DNA from: Robbsia sp. KACC 23696
GTDB lineage: Bacteria > Pseudomonadota > Gammaproteobacteria > Burkholderiales > Burkholderiaceae
Assembly: GCF_039852015.1 (NCBI RefSeq)
Contig: NZ_CP156627.1
Span: forward strand, 1-64,000
Length of the DNA stretch: 64,000 bases
Direction: 5' to 3'
A program made the position numbers and the translations under genes. Position 1 is the stretch's first letter. The number at the start of each line of letters is the position of its first letter. Below the pieces are notes generated by a model that searched no databases, was not told where the DNA came from, and saw only the letters and a list, made by a program, of their open reading frames with translations. Shown piece by piece: positions 36,438 to 46,070 of this stretch.

Positions 36438-36504
36438 GGCCACAGGGTCCGAGTGTTGGAAACACGATTCTCGCTACTGCGACGTGGGACGTCAAACAAG
36501 TCAC

Positions 36505-36525
36505 AAAATCTGTCAGACAGATTTT
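36505..36525. promoter_or_regulatory. GntR/FCD-type operator, copy 1
   Basis: A perfect palindrome: AAAATCTGTC and GACAGATTTT around a central A. Its core TGTCAGACA fits the TNGTNNNACNA rule of FadR-like regulators. It covers the last codons of the regulator gene and lies 68 bp upstream of the dehydratase start. The same CTGTCAGACAGATT occurs at 37329. Confidence 0.65.
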
Positions 36526-37235
36526 TCGCCGAAAAGCCGGATGATCCCCTGCTGCAAATGCGCGATCATCGCGGCGCGCGCCGCATCGGGGGCACGGTCG
36601 GCGATGGCCTCGGCAACCCGGGCATGCTCTCGCACGACGGCTTTGCGGCGTGCGTCGGGGGATTCCTCGGACAGATCGCGGACCAAGCGAATGCTGAACT
36701 GCATCGGCGCGGACAATGCGGCGATCGTATGCGCGAAAAATCGATTGCCGGTGGCGTGGGCGATGGCCACGTGAAACGCGATGTCCTGCTGAATCCCCGA
36801 TTCTCCCGCCACAAACGCGGCCTCCAACCTCCGTCGGCATTGCTGAATACGCGCCAGGTCCCCGCGCGAGCGCGCCAACGCCGCCAGGCGCGCACTTTCC
36901 CCCTCCAGACTGCAGCGAAAATCGAGAAAACGCCGGACGTCGGCGAGGCTGGCCAGCGTACCCAAGGCGATCACGGGCCCTTGTGCCCCTATCTCGGAAA
37001 CAAAGTGCCCAGCACCTTTCTTGGAATAAATACGCCCCTCCGTATGGAGGCGCGTCAAGGCCTGCCGTAACACCGGCCGCGAGACGCCGAACTGCCGCGA
37101 TAGCGTCTGCTCGCCCGGCAGCCGCGTATGAGGGGTCTTGTCGCCTTCATCCAATAAAACAATCAGCTGGGCATAGGCATGGTCGCTACGCGTGGTGGGG
37201 GCGGCGTCAGACGGGTCGATCGGCGGAGAGGACAT
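36513..37235 (-). CDS. GntR family transcriptional regulator (FadR/FCD subfamily)
   Basis: A 240-residue regulator with an N-terminal winged helix (LPGEQTLSRQFGVSRPVLRQALTRLHTEGRI, about residues 38-68) and a C-terminal helical FCD ligand domain. The FCD metal-site histidines appear in AFHVAIAHATGN and near the end in MIAHLQQG. ATG 37235 is used; the 11 extra codons upstream form a Pro/CCG-repeat read-through without an RBS. It should repress itself and the adjacent dehydratase through the paired CTGTCAGACAG sites, with an acid sugar or its product as ligand. Confidence 0.88.
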   Translation of the reverse strand: MSSPPIDPSDAAPTTRSDHAYAQLIVLLDEGDKTPHTRLPGEQTLSRQFGVSRPVLRQALTRLHTEGRIYSKKGAGHFVSEIGAQGPVIALGTLASLADVRRFLDFRCSLEGESARLAALARSRGDLARIQQCRRRLEAAFVAGESGIQQDIAFHVAIAHATGNRFFAHTIAALSAPMQFSIRLVRDLSEESPDARRKAVVREHARVAEAIADRAPDAARAAMIAHLQQGIIRLFGEKSV

Positions 37236-37328
37236 AGGCGCGTGCAACGGAGGCGGAGGCGGAGGCAAAGAAACGGTTGGCCGCTAGCGTGCGGCATTTC
37301 CAATTAAATCGACTGGAAACGCCGCAAG

Positions 37329-37342
37329 CTGTCAGACAGATT
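37329..37342. promoter_or_regulatory. GntR/FCD-type operator, copy 2
   Basis: CTGTCAGACAGATT, identical over 14 bases to the site at 36510-36523, 94 bp upstream of the regulator start. The repeat in front of both genes suggests autoregulation plus control of the dehydratase. Confidence 0.6.
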
Positions 37343-37406
37343 CTACCGCGGTCCGTCCCTAAGCCGCCAAGCGCCGTACGCGCGCAGCGCGGTTTGGCAA
37401 GCGGGT

Positions 37407-39269
37407 TCAGGCCGTCTCGAATATCGCCAGCTTCGGCGCGGACGCGAGTAGCGTACGCGTGTAATCGTGCGACGGCGCGGCATACACGGTTGGCGTAGCA
37501 CCCTGCTCGACGATACGCCCGTCCTTCAGCACCAGCACTCGGTCGCTGACGTGCGCGATCACGTCGAGGTCGTGCGAGATGAACAACACGGCGGTGCCAT
37601 GACGACGCTGCAAGGTCGTCAGCGTGTCGAGCACCTGTGCCTGCACATGCACGTCGAGCGCCGAGACCGGTTCGTCACAGACGATCAGGTCGGGCTTCGA
37701 CGCTACCGCGCGTGCAATCGCGATCCGCTGCCGCTGGCCGCCGGAGAGCGTCAGCGGATGCCGCGCCAGCACACTCGCATCCAGGCTCACCTGCTCGAGG
37801 AGGGCCACGCTTCGCTCGTGCACCGCCCGCGCGGAGAGTCGCTCTGCGCGCTGCACGTCGAACAACGCTTCCTGCAACAGCAGCCGTACCGTGTATCTCG
37901 GATCGAACGAGCCCAACGGATCTTGCGGGATGTAGCGCAGGCGCGAACGACGTTGCTGCCGGTCGCGCTCGACCGCACCGGGATGATTCCAAGATGCGCC
38001 GGCAAAATGGACGCTGCCCACATCGGGCGTCATCACACCGAGCGCGATCTTCGCGATCGTGCTCTTGCCCGATCCGGACTCGCCGACGATGCCGAGGACT
38101 TCGCCCGGCTTTACCGAAAACGACACGTCGTCGACAGCGAGAAACCGTCTGCTCTGCCCTTTCTCCGCGCCTTTTTCGGCGTAATGCTTGCCGATTCCCC
38201 GGACCGCCAAAATCGGCGCCTCGTCCGGCGCCGCATCCCCGACTGCTTGCGCCGATGTGGACGATACACGCGTCGGCGTCGGCGCGGGCAGCGGCTGCCT
38301 GACGATCCGCGCGTCGCGCGCGCCCGGGTGCGTTCCCGCCGACGGGACGATCTCGGCCGAGCGCAACGCAAAGCCGCGCGACTGCAAGGAGGGACGTGCC
38401 GCCAACAAACGCCGCGTGTACGCATGCGACGCCGAGGTCAGCACCGCCGCCGTGGGTCCGCTATCGACCACTTCGCCGTGGTGCATGACGATCACCCGAT
38501 CGGCTATACCGGAGACCAATGCCAGATCATGGCTGATCAGCAACAGGCCCACGCCCGCGCGCAGACGTTGCCGCAAGACATCCAGCACCTGTGCCTGCAC
38601 CGTCACATCGAGCGCCGTGGTGGGTTCGTCCGCGATCAGCAAGGCCGGCTGCGCCGCCATCGCCGCGGCGATCAGCGCGCGTTGCCGTAAGCCGCCGGAG
38701 AGCGCATCGGCACGTTGCCCGACGCGTTTTTCGGGACGCGACATACCCACCGCGCGCAGTAAAGCCAGCACGCCGGCCTCGCGTTCGCGCCGCGGCTCGC
38801 GACGATGATGCAGCGCTCTGGCCTCGCCGATCTCGGCGCCGATGGTCCGCAACGGGTCGAGCGATACCAACGCGTCCTGCATGACGAGTCCGGCAAAACC
38901 GCCGCGCAGCGCACGCCAATCGCGGGTACCGAAGGTCCGTGCATCGCGACCGTCGATCAGGAATCGCTCCGCATCGATGCGCGCGCCATTGCCGGCCAGG
39001 CCCAACAGGCTCCGCGCCGTCACGCTCTTGCCCGACCCCGACTCGCCTACCAAGGCGACGCATTCTCCAGCGCGCACGGCAATATCGATACCGCGCACGA
39101 CGGTCTGAGCATGCCGGGCGCGCGCGGGATCGGGAAACGCGATCGACAAATTGCGGATGTCGACCAATAGGCGCCCGGACCCTGCCGCGGACTCTCCGGC
39201 GCGGTCGAGCGCCCCGCCGCCGTCAAGGCCCTGCGCCGTTCCCGCGCTGCCTGTCTCGATATGCCTCAT
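37407..39269 (-). CDS. Fused dual ATP-binding protein of a peptide ABC transporter (DppD-DppF type)
   Basis: A 620-residue protein with two complete ABC ATPase domains, as in GsiA/YejF. Domain 1 (about 20-280) has Walker A GESGSGKSV and signature LSGGLRQRALIAAAM. Domain 2 (about 345-610) has GESGSGKST, LSGGQRQRIAIARAV and Walker B LIVCDEPVSALD. Each is followed by an oligopeptide-type C-terminal region. ATG 39269 overlaps the stop of the upstream permease gene (ATGA). It is the last gene of a binding protein-DppB-DppC-ATPase operon and energises import of peptides or related solutes. Confidence 0.93.
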   Translation of the reverse strand: MRHIETGSAGTAQGLDGGGALDRAGESAAGSGRLLVDIRNLSIAFPDPARARHAQTVVRGIDIAVRAGECVALVGESGSGKSVTARSLLGLAGNGARIDAERFLIDGRDARTFGTRDWRALRGGFAGLVMQDALVSLDPLRTIGAEIGEARALHHRREPRREREAGVLALLRAVGMSRPEKRVGQRADALSGGLRQRALIAAAMAAQPALLIADEPTTALDVTVQAQVLDVLRQRLRAGVGLLLISHDLALVSGIADRVIVMHHGEVVDSGPTAAVLTSASHAYTRRLLAARPSLQSRGFALRSAEIVPSAGTHPGARDARIVRQPLPAPTPTRVSSTSAQAVGDAAPDEAPILAVRGIGKHYAEKGAEKGQSRRFLAVDDVSFSVKPGEVLGIVGESGSGKSTIAKIALGVMTPDVGSVHFAGASWNHPGAVERDRQQRRSRLRYIPQDPLGSFDPRYTVRLLLQEALFDVQRAERLSARAVHERSVALLEQVSLDASVLARHPLTLSGGQRQRIAIARAVASKPDLIVCDEPVSALDVHVQAQVLDTLTTLQRRHGTAVLFISHDLDVIAHVSDRVLVLKDGRIVEQGATPTVYAAPSHDYTRTLLASAPKLAIFETA

Positions 39270-40183
39270 TGACCTGCTCCTCCGTATCGGCGCGAGACGT
39301 ATTTGCCGATGACTGTAAACGCGATCACGGTCAGCGTGATGGCGGCTCCCGGGAAGACACTGGGCCACCAAGCCACGCGCAGCACGTCCCGACCTTCGGC
39401 GAGCATGACACCCCACTCGGGCGTGGGCGGCTGCGGCCCCAAACCGAGAAAGCTCAATGCCGACACGGCAATGATGACGGCGCCAATATCCAACGTCGCA
39501 ATGACGGGCACCGCCGACAGGACATTCGGCAAAACATGTTTGAAAAAGGTGCGGCTCGGCGATGCGCCGAAGGTCACGGCATGGGTCACGTAATCGGCGC
39601 GGCGCACGCGCTGCGCCTGCGCGCGCAATACACGGCCGAATTTCGGGATGCCTGCGATGCCGACGGCGACCGCAATATTGACGATCCCCTGGCCCATGAA
39701 CGACACGACGAACAGGGACAGCAATATCGGCGGAAAGGCGGACAGCACATCGAGAAAACGCGAGGCCGACTCATCGACGATGCGATTGCTCAGTCCTGCG
39801 GCGAGACCGATCAGTAATCCCACGAGCAAGCTCACCGCCATTGCCGCGAGGCCGATCAATAAAGAATAGCGCGCGCCGTAGACGACGCGGGCGAACACAT
39901 CGCGTCCGATGCGATCGGTGCCGAACCAGAACGTCCCGTTAGGCGACTGCAATGCATGACCCACATCGCTGAGCAAAGGGTCGTGATGGGTGAACACGGT
40001 CGGCAGCGCCAAGACGACGAGCAGCAACGTCAGATAGGCGATGGCGACTTGCACCGGCAACGGCAACTGCAGCAGGCCATGGGCCGCAACGCCCGGTCGC
40101 GAGCGCTCGCGCACCCTTTCCGCCTGCCCGACGGCGTCGAGCATGTTACCGCTGGGCGGCGGCGTCAAAAAGCTTTTGGACAT
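39266..40183 (-). CDS. DppC-like peptide ABC transporter permease
   Basis: A 305-residue permease of the OppC/DppC type. After a polar leader of about 45 residues there are six hydrophobic segments. GTFWFGTDRIGRDVFARVVYGAR is the hallmark of DppC-like subunits, and the EAA loop is in FGASPSRTFFKHVLPN. I chose ATG 40183 because AAGG lies 6 bases upstream. Coupled to the fused ATPase gene by ATGA overlap. Confidence 0.91.
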   Translation of the reverse strand: MSKSFLTPPPSGNMLDAVGQAERVRERSRPGVAAHGLLQLPLPVQVAIAYLTLLLVVLALPTVFTHHDPLLSDVGHALQSPNGTFWFGTDRIGRDVFARVVYGARYSLLIGLAAMAVSLLVGLLIGLAAGLSNRIVDESASRFLDVLSAFPPILLSLFVVSFMGQGIVNIAVAVGIAGIPKFGRVLRAQAQRVRRADYVTHAVTFGASPSRTFFKHVLPNVLSAVPVIATLDIGAVIIAVSALSFLGLGPQPPTPEWGVMLAEGRDVLRVAWWPSVFPGAAITLTVIAFTVIGKYVSRRYGGAGQ

Positions 40184-40211
40184 GAGGCACCTTATCTCTT
40201 TTTGTCCGGCG

Positions 40212-41180
40212 TCAGTCACGCCGCAGCCGGGGATCGACAAACAGGTAGGCAATATCGAGCAGCGTCGAAATCACCACATGCACGAAAGCCGCCAACAGAA
40301 CCACCGCGAGCACGACAGGCACGTCCTGCGACGTCACCGCATCCAGCGTGACCGTTCCCAATCCTGGCCGACCAAAAAGCTTTTCCGTGATGACCGCGCC
40401 GCCCAGCAGACCGCCGATCATCCATCCGCCCAACGTCAGTACCGGCAAGAGCGCATGGCGCAAGGCATGGCGCACGCGCAGGCGCCATTCGGAGGCGCCG
40501 CGTGCGCGCACCGTGGTTGCAAAAGGTTGGGTCAGCGCCCGTTCGAGCGATTCGCGCATGACTTGCGACAACACGCCTGCCGTCGGCAGCGCGAGCGTTA
40601 CCGCGGGCAGGACGAGCGCGGAAAAACCCGCCGCGCCGGACACCGGGAACCAGTGCCAGTGAAAGGAAAAGCCGATCAACAGCAGCAAGCCCAGCCAGAA
40701 GACCGGCGTCGACGTCAGCACCTGCTCGACGGCCGATGCGCCGGCGCCCGCCCAGACACCCATCCGAGGCAGGCGACGTGCGCCCCCGCCGAATGGGTGG
40801 GCGTTGCCGCCGATGCCAGCCGTCGAGCAAGCGATCACGAACGACAGGACAATGGCCAGCAGCGCGGCTGCCGCTGCCAGCTGCAAGGTCGGCCATAACT
40901 GCGATGACAGCACCGCACTGACCGGTTGCTGCATCACGTATGACGTGCCGAGATCGCCGTGCAGCAATTGCCATAGAAAATGCCCGTACTGCCAGGGCAA
41001 ACTATGATCGAGTCCCCATTGCGCGGCGATTGCCTCACGCAGACCGGGATAGGATAGATCCCCAGCCAGCACATCTTCGATGCGTCCCGGCAAGGCGTGC
41101 AGCGCCAGGAATGTTGCCGTGGCCGCGCCCCAGAGCACGACCAGCCCGGTCAATAAACGCGTGACGATCGCTCGCAGCAT
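40212..41180 (-). CDS. DppB-like peptide ABC transporter permease
   Basis: A 322-residue permease of the OppB/DppB type. The N-terminal helix (LTGLVVLWGAATATFLALHALPG) and the block REAIAAQWGLDHSLPWQYGHFLWQLLHGDLGTSY are diagnostic. The EAA region is VRARGASEWRLRVRHALRHALLPVLT. It lies between the binding-protein gene and the DppC-like gene. Confidence 0.91.
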   Translation of the reverse strand: MLRAIVTRLLTGLVVLWGAATATFLALHALPGRIEDVLAGDLSYPGLREAIAAQWGLDHSLPWQYGHFLWQLLHGDLGTSYVMQQPVSAVLSSQLWPTLQLAAAAALLAIVLSFVIACSTAGIGGNAHPFGGGARRLPRMGVWAGAGASAVEQVLTSTPVFWLGLLLLIGFSFHWHWFPVSGAAGFSALVLPAVTLALPTAGVLSQVMRESLERALTQPFATTVRARGASEWRLRVRHALRHALLPVLTLGGWMIGGLLGGAVITEKLFGRPGLGTVTLDAVTSQDVPVVLAVVLLAAFVHVVISTLLDIAYLFVDPRLRRD

Positions 41181-41194
41181 GGTATCGCCCTTCC

Positions 41195-43033
41195 TTATTT
41201 CGAGAGCCAGAGACTGTAGGCGCTCGACGGTCCATCAAGCTCTGGCTCGAAGCTGATTCCGTGCACGCTCGACTTCGCCGCCAGATGGTAGGACGGCGCG
41301 AAGAGCGGCAGGATATACGCTTGATCGACGGCATACTGCTGGATCTTCCGCAGCAACGCTGTCCGTTCCGCGCCAACCGGCAATAGCCGCGCTCGATTGA
41401 TATCGCCGACGAGCGTTGCATCGGGGTGCGGGATGGCGTTGTACAGGAAGCCTTGATCGCCGAGCATGTCCCACAATTCCATCGCGACATCGGACGGATT
41501 GTCGGTATTCGGATAGATCGTCCAATTGCCCGTAGCTTTTTGATTCGAAAAATCGGCAGCGGTCGTGATGTGCAGCTTCAGATCGAAGCCCAGGTTTTGT
41601 CGCAGCGCCGACTGAATCGCACGGATCAGGGTATCGCGATCGTCCCGTACATACGGTTGCGGATAGCCCACCTCGATCGACAAGCGCTTGCCATCCTTCG
41701 TGCGGAAACCGTCCTTGTCGCGTTGCGTCCAACCCGCCTCGTCGAGCAAGCGGTTCGCTGCATCGATCTTATTGCCCCAACTGCCCTTCAGGGCCGCATT
41801 GTATTCGGGATTATCGGGACCGATATTCGACCACGCACGCGGCACGGTGCCGAGATAGACGCTTTTCACGATGCCGTCCAGATCGAAGCCATCTCGTAAT
41901 GCCCGGCGCACGCGGATATCACTTGCCGGGGGCACCGTGTAATTGATATTCAACGTGAACGAAGTCGTGGCGGACGGTCCCGACACATACTGGAAACCGT
42001 CTACATGGTCGAATACCGCAACGTCCGTCGGTTGCACGCCTTCGATCAAGTCGACTTGCCCCGAACTGAGCGCCCCGGTGCGAACCGACGATTCGGGCAG
42101 AAAGCGATACACGATCTGATCCAGATAAGCCGGCCCTTGATGCGGGGAACTCTTTGGTGCCCACTGATAGTCCGCATTCCGCGAGAAGCGTGCCGATTGT
42201 CCGCGTTGATACGCCGCGAACACGAACGGTCCCGTGCCGACCAGGCCCGGACCGCCGGCGCAGAGGTCTTTGTCCTCGGCCAATGCCTTGGGCGAGATGA
42301 AACCGAGTTTGACGCTCGACAGCGATTCGAGCGTTGTCGAGTCCGCTTGTTTCATCACCAGACGCACGACATAGGGTGACACCACCTCTACGCGATCCAG
42401 ATGCACCAGTAAGGATGCCGATGCCGACGTCGTGCTGATATTGGCCAGGATGTAGTCGAAGTTGGCCTTCACCGCCGCGGCGTCAAAGCGCGTGCCGTCG
42501 GTGAAATGCACATCGTCGCGCAGGTCGAGGGTGTACTGCTTTCCGTCGTCGGAAACCTGCCATGACTTTGCCAGCCAAGGCGAATAGCTGCCATCGGCGT
42601 TCTTGTAAATCAGCGAATCGATAAAGTTTCGGATAACCCAAAAGGCATTCTGCTGCGAGGCCCGGTGCGGGTCGAAACACACCGGCTCGGTCGTGACGCC
42701 CCAGGTCAAGGTGCCGCCTTTGACCGGCTGCGCGTTGCCGCCGCTCGCCGATCCGGTGGATGTCGCGGCGACTTGCGTGGTTGCTGCAGCGGAAGCGGAA
42801 GACGCCGTGGCATGGGCAGCATCATCGGACGAAGGCTGCGATTTCCCGCAGGCCGCCAAGGCCGCGGCCATCAAGACAATCGCCGTGTGCCTGCGCCATG
42901 CGATTTCCCGCACTGGCACGATGACCCATGCGCTGCCTTGCGCTGCGGCAGATCTTGAAAATCTGCCGACCGGCGCGTCGAACGGGTTCGCGTCCTGTCG
43001 ATCCGAGGTCCTGCGTGCAGCCATGATGCCCAT
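41195..43033 (-). CDS. Peptide/nickel-type ABC transporter substrate-binding lipoprotein
   Basis: A 612-residue family 5 (DppA/OppA/NikA) binding protein. The lipobox LAAC places the lipidated Cys at residue 62, unusually far from the annotated ATG. A GTG at 42913 (VREIAWRRHTAIV) would give a standard signal, so the start is uncertain. After the lipobox come a Ser/Ala-rich linker, GGTLTWGVTTEPVCFDPHRASQQ and WLAKSWQVSDDGKQYTLDLRDDVHFTDGTRFDAAAVKANFDYI, the classical family pattern. First gene of the operon; divergent from the class II aldolase gene. Confidence 0.88.
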   Translation of the reverse strand: MGIMAARRTSDRQDANPFDAPVGRFSRSAAAQGSAWVIVPVREIAWRRHTAIVLMAAALAACGKSQPSSDDAAHATASSASAAATTQVAATSTGSASGGNAQPVKGGTLTWGVTTEPVCFDPHRASQQNAFWVIRNFIDSLIYKNADGSYSPWLAKSWQVSDDGKQYTLDLRDDVHFTDGTRFDAAAVKANFDYILANISTTSASASLLVHLDRVEVVSPYVVRLVMKQADSTTLESLSSVKLGFISPKALAEDKDLCAGGPGLVGTGPFVFAAYQRGQSARFSRNADYQWAPKSSPHQGPAYLDQIVYRFLPESSVRTGALSSGQVDLIEGVQPTDVAVFDHVDGFQYVSGPSATTSFTLNINYTVPPASDIRVRRALRDGFDLDGIVKSVYLGTVPRAWSNIGPDNPEYNAALKGSWGNKIDAANRLLDEAGWTQRDKDGFRTKDGKRLSIEVGYPQPYVRDDRDTLIRAIQSALRQNLGFDLKLHITTAADFSNQKATGNWTIYPNTDNPSDVAMELWDMLGDQGFLYNAIPHPDATLVGDINRARLLPVGAERTALLRKIQQYAVDQAYILPLFAPSYHLAAKSSVHGISFEPELDGPSSAYSLWLSK

Positions 43034-43105
43034 ATTCCCGTCTCAATTTTTTGATGGTCTGACAGGATAGGGAGCGCCCTTAGATGCGCACAACGAAGGA
43101 TTTGG

Positions 43106-43167
43106 ACTAACGTTATCGCCTTTGCATATGTCGGCGCACGCACGCCTTTTCCTGATAACGTTATCGC
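43106..43167. promoter_or_regulatory. Twin palindromic sites in the divergent promoter
   Basis: TAACGTTATCGC occurs at 43108-43119 and again at 43156-43167, 48 bp apart. The second copy extends to the perfect palindrome GATAACGTTATC (43154-43165). An ACGT centre is common in LacI-family operators. The sites lie between the peptide ABC operon and the class II aldolase gene, so one regulator may control both. No LacI gene is in the window. Confidence 0.55.
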
Positions 43168-43246
43168 GATTCGTGATTTCGATCGCGGGAAAATCGGTGC
43201 TAGCCTGAAGGCACGATTCCTCACGAATGCATAAATCTCCTACGGT

Positions 43247-44101
43247 ATGAGCGCCCTTCCCTCGACTTTACCCACGTACACCAACGACATCGCGTTCGCG
43301 GACCGCGCGCGCGAACACGACGATATCCGGCACCCACCGATACGCCGCTTCTGGTTCGACGATCCACAAACACCGCGATCGATTGCCGAGGAGCGATTGC
43401 ATCGACGCCAACGACTTGCCGTCGCGTTTCGCTTATTCGCACAGAATGGGTTCGCGCATGGTCTTGCGGGTCATATCACCGCGCGGGACCCCGAATGGGA
43501 CGATCACTTCTGGGTCAATCCATTGGGTAAGCACTTCAGTAGGATTCGCGTGTCCGACCTGTTGCTGGTGAATCGGAACGGCGAGATCGTCGTGGGCGAG
43601 GGCCCGGTCAATCAAGCCGCATTCGCGATACACGCGGCGATTCACGAGGCGCGGCCGGAAGTGGTGGCAGCCGCCCATACGCATTCGCTGTACGGCAAGG
43701 CCTGGTCGACGCTCGGTCGGGAACTGTCACCGCTGACGCAGGACGCCTGCGCCTTTTATCAGGATCATGCGCTGTTCGACGATTTTCAGGGGGTCGTGCT
43801 CGATACGAGCGAAGGCGCGCGCATCGCGGAAGCGCTCGGCTCCCGCAAGGCGGTCATCTTGAAAAACCACGGCATTCTGACGGCCGGCCCGACGGTCGAG
43901 GCGGCCGCCTGGTGGTATCTGTCATTGGAAAACGCCTGCCACACGCAATTACTGGCAGAAGCAGCCGGCACACCGTCGCCGATTCCTGACGACGTCGCCG
44001 CCTTGACGCATCAACAAGTGGGCCGTCCCGGCGGCGCGCTGCATGCGTTTCAGAACTTGTACGAGGGCCTGGTCGCGGCCGAGCCCGACGTATTGGAATA
44101 G
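43247..44101 (+). CDS. Class II aldolase/adducin family protein
   Basis: A 284-residue protein of the class II aldolase/adducin N-terminal domain family. GLAGHITARDPE is the usual phosphate/substrate loop region, and Zn-ligand histidines are in AAAHTHSLYGKAW with the later LKNHGILTAG. A leader of about 60 residues precedes the domain. Family members are fuculose- or rhamnulose-phosphate aldolases, epimerases or decarboxylases; many stand-alone forms have no known reaction. Divergent from the peptide ABC operon with shared candidate operators. Confidence 0.83.
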   Translation: MSALPSTLPTYTNDIAFADRAREHDDIRHPPIRRFWFDDPQTPRSIAEERLHRRQRLAVAFRLFAQNGFAHGLAGHITARDPEWDDHFWVNPLGKHFSRIRVSDLLLVNRNGEIVVGEGPVNQAAFAIHAAIHEARPEVVAAAHTHSLYGKAWSTLGRELSPLTQDACAFYQDHALFDDFQGVVLDTSEGARIAEALGSRKAVILKNHGILTAGPTVEAAAWWYLSLENACHTQLLAEAAGTPSPIPDDVAALTHQQVGRPGGALHAFQNLYEGLVAAEPDVLE

Positions 44102-44164
44102 GCTGGAATCCAAGCCCGCCGCGGCGCATCGCGACCTCGCAGGCGGCGCGGACCTGTACCAGAA

Positions 44165-45703
44165 TCAAGCGACGCGGAACACCGACACCGTCTGGCGCAG
44201 CTTGTCGGCCTGATCTTCCAGCGAGTGGGCGGCGGCGGCCGACTGCTCGACCAAGGCGGCATTACGTTGCGTGGCATCGTCCATCTGCGCGACCGCTTGC
44301 GCGACCTGATCGATGCCGTTGCTTTGTTCCTTCGACGCCGCGGCAATCTCGCCCATGATGTCGGTGACACGCTGTACGGCGGCAATGATCTCGGTCATCG
44401 TGCGGCCGGCGTCGTCGACCAATGCCGTTCCGGATTTCACGCGCGTCACGGACGCATCGATCAGCTCCTTGATTTCCTTCGCTGCGGTAGACGAGCGCTG
44501 CGCGAGTGTGCGCACTTCGCCCGCCACCACGGCAAAACCGCGTCCCTGTTCCCCCGCGCGCGCGGCTTCCACCGCAGCATTCAGCGCCAGAATATTCGTC
44601 TGGAACGCAATGCCTTCGATGATCGTGATGATGTCCGCGATCTTCGACGAGCTTTGATTGATCCCGCCCATCGTTTCGACGACCTGCACCACGACCTTGT
44701 TGCCGCGCGAGGCGATCTCGGAGGCGTTTGCAGCCAGCGTACTCGCCTGCGTGGCATTGTCGGCATTCTGACGCACCGTGCCGGTCAACTGCTCCATGCT
44801 GGCCGCCGTTTCCTGCAAGGCACTGGCCTGCTCTTCCGTCCGCGACGAGAGATCGGTATTGCCGGCCGAGATCTCGCCGGTCGCCGACGCGATGGCATCG
44901 CTGCCTGCCCGCACGGACTTGACCGTCTCCGCGAGGCCGGTTTTCATCGTCGACAGACCTTGCAACAGCTGCCCCATCTCGTCGTTCGAATGGATCTCCA
45001 CGCGTCGCGTCAGATCGCCTGCTGCAATGGCCTGAAAGTGTTCCAGCGCCACCGCGAGCGGTGCGCCAATCGCGCGGCGCAAGGCCAGCCAGGAGTAGAT
45101 CGCGAGACCGATCCCCAAGACGATCGCGACAATGCTGGCCAATCGAATCGTCTTGAATTGATTTTCCGAAGCAAGGAAGGCCGTGTCGGTGGCATTCTGC
45201 TGGAATGCGAACAAGGCTTCGTTTGCCTGGGCGTACTCGTTGAAGCGTACCGACAGATCGGATGCGATCTTCTTCGACGTCGTTTCGTCGCCGGCCTTCA
45301 CTGCCGCCCAGCCTTCATCCAGCATGTGCTGATGCGCGTCATACGTTTGCCTGACCGCTTGCTGCAAACTCGCCTCGCCCGGCGCATTCGGCAAGGTCTC
45401 GTATGTCTTCAGCGCCTTCTCGGCTTGCGCGCGAAACGCTTTCGCTTTCTCGACGGCGGTGTCGACGCCCGAAGTCCCGATCACCATGACCGCGCGATCG
45501 TAGTTCAACCGTTCCCGTGCAACGAAGAGGTTGGCCATGCCGGCGCTCAACATGCCGGGCATCTTATTGCCGTGCGTGTCGGCGAAGGCGCTGTCGGTCG
45601 ACGACATGCCGGCCAGACCCAATACGCCGATAACGGTCATTAAAACAGCCAAAGCGAGCATGGTAATGCCGACTTTTGCTTTGATGGTGAGGCCGCTGAA
45701 CAT
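44165..45703 (-). CDS. Methyl-accepting chemotaxis protein (Tar-like)
   Basis: A 512-residue chemoreceptor. I start at ATG 45703 because AGGA lies 7 bases upstream; 18 extra codons are open further upstream. The first helix is at about residues 10-32, the four-helix-bundle sensor ([18 protein letters not shown] onward) spans about 35-190, the second helix is near 190-210, then HAMP ([16 protein letters not shown]) and the signalling hairpin [20 protein letters not shown]. It ends [10 protein letters not shown] with no CheR-tether pentapeptide. Its signalling half is very similar to the chemoreceptor at 16455, the sensor half is not. Confidence 0.93.
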   Translation of the reverse strand: MFSGLTIKAKVGITMLALAVLMTVIGVLGLAGMSSTDSAFADTHGNKMPGMLSAGMANLFVARERLNYDRAVMVIGTSGVDTAVEKAKAFRAQAEKALKTYETLPNAPGEASLQQAVRQTYDAHQHMLDEGWAAVKAGDETTSKKIASDLSVRFNEYAQANEALFAFQQNATDTAFLASENQFKTIRLASIVAIVLGIGLAIYSWLALRRAIGAPLAVALEHFQAIAAGDLTRRVEIHSNDEMGQLLQGLSTMKTGLAETVKSVRAGSDAIASATGEISAGNTDLSSRTEEQASALQETAASMEQLTGTVRQNADNATQASTLAANASEIASRGNKVVVQVVETMGGINQSSSKIADIITIIEGIAFQTNILALNAAVEAARAGEQGRGFAVVAGEVRTLAQRSSTAAKEIKELIDASVTRVKSGTALVDDAGRTMTEIIAAVQRVTDIMGEIAAASKEQSNGIDQVAQAVAQMDDATQRNAALVEQSAAAAHSLEDQADKLRQTVSVFRVA

Positions 45704-46070
45704 GCTTATTCCTGCTTTCCGGTAGAAAATGGCCGCCGCAATGCGCCGAAAAAGCATGCCGCGGCAGAAGGTATGTCTCGTGATATGCCAGTCATAACGA
45801 CGTGCGGGATGGAAAGTGAAGGGTTAATCGAAAGAAAGTGCGAAACGGCACTTTTTCAGGTAAAAGCTACCGCCATTTGCCGGGACAGACTGACTGGACG
45901 TCGTTACTAAAGGCGCTATCGACAATCGTGATGACGAGCTGGTACGGCGCAGCCGGCTGTCGCAGCGCCCCCTTTCGCGTCGATTACAGTGAAATACGTT
46001 AATCTAATTGCCATACCAATAACGTGCATCCCGGCGCGCCCCATTACCAACGCCCCTTTTTAGGACATGC
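45704..46070. other. 367-bp divergent promoter region
   Basis: Upstream of both the chemoreceptor (minus) and the CDF transporter (plus). It contains a 7-bp hairpin AAAGTGC / GCACTTT with a 6-base loop and two trailing Ts at 45835-45856. This looks like a weak terminator on the plus strand but has no gene in front of it. No sigma-28 match found. No gene seen. Confidence 0.45.

Noticed and set aside
44225-45643. 472-codon plus-strand frame
   Set aside because: Antisense to the chemoreceptor; Arg/His/Leu-rich shadow with no motifs.
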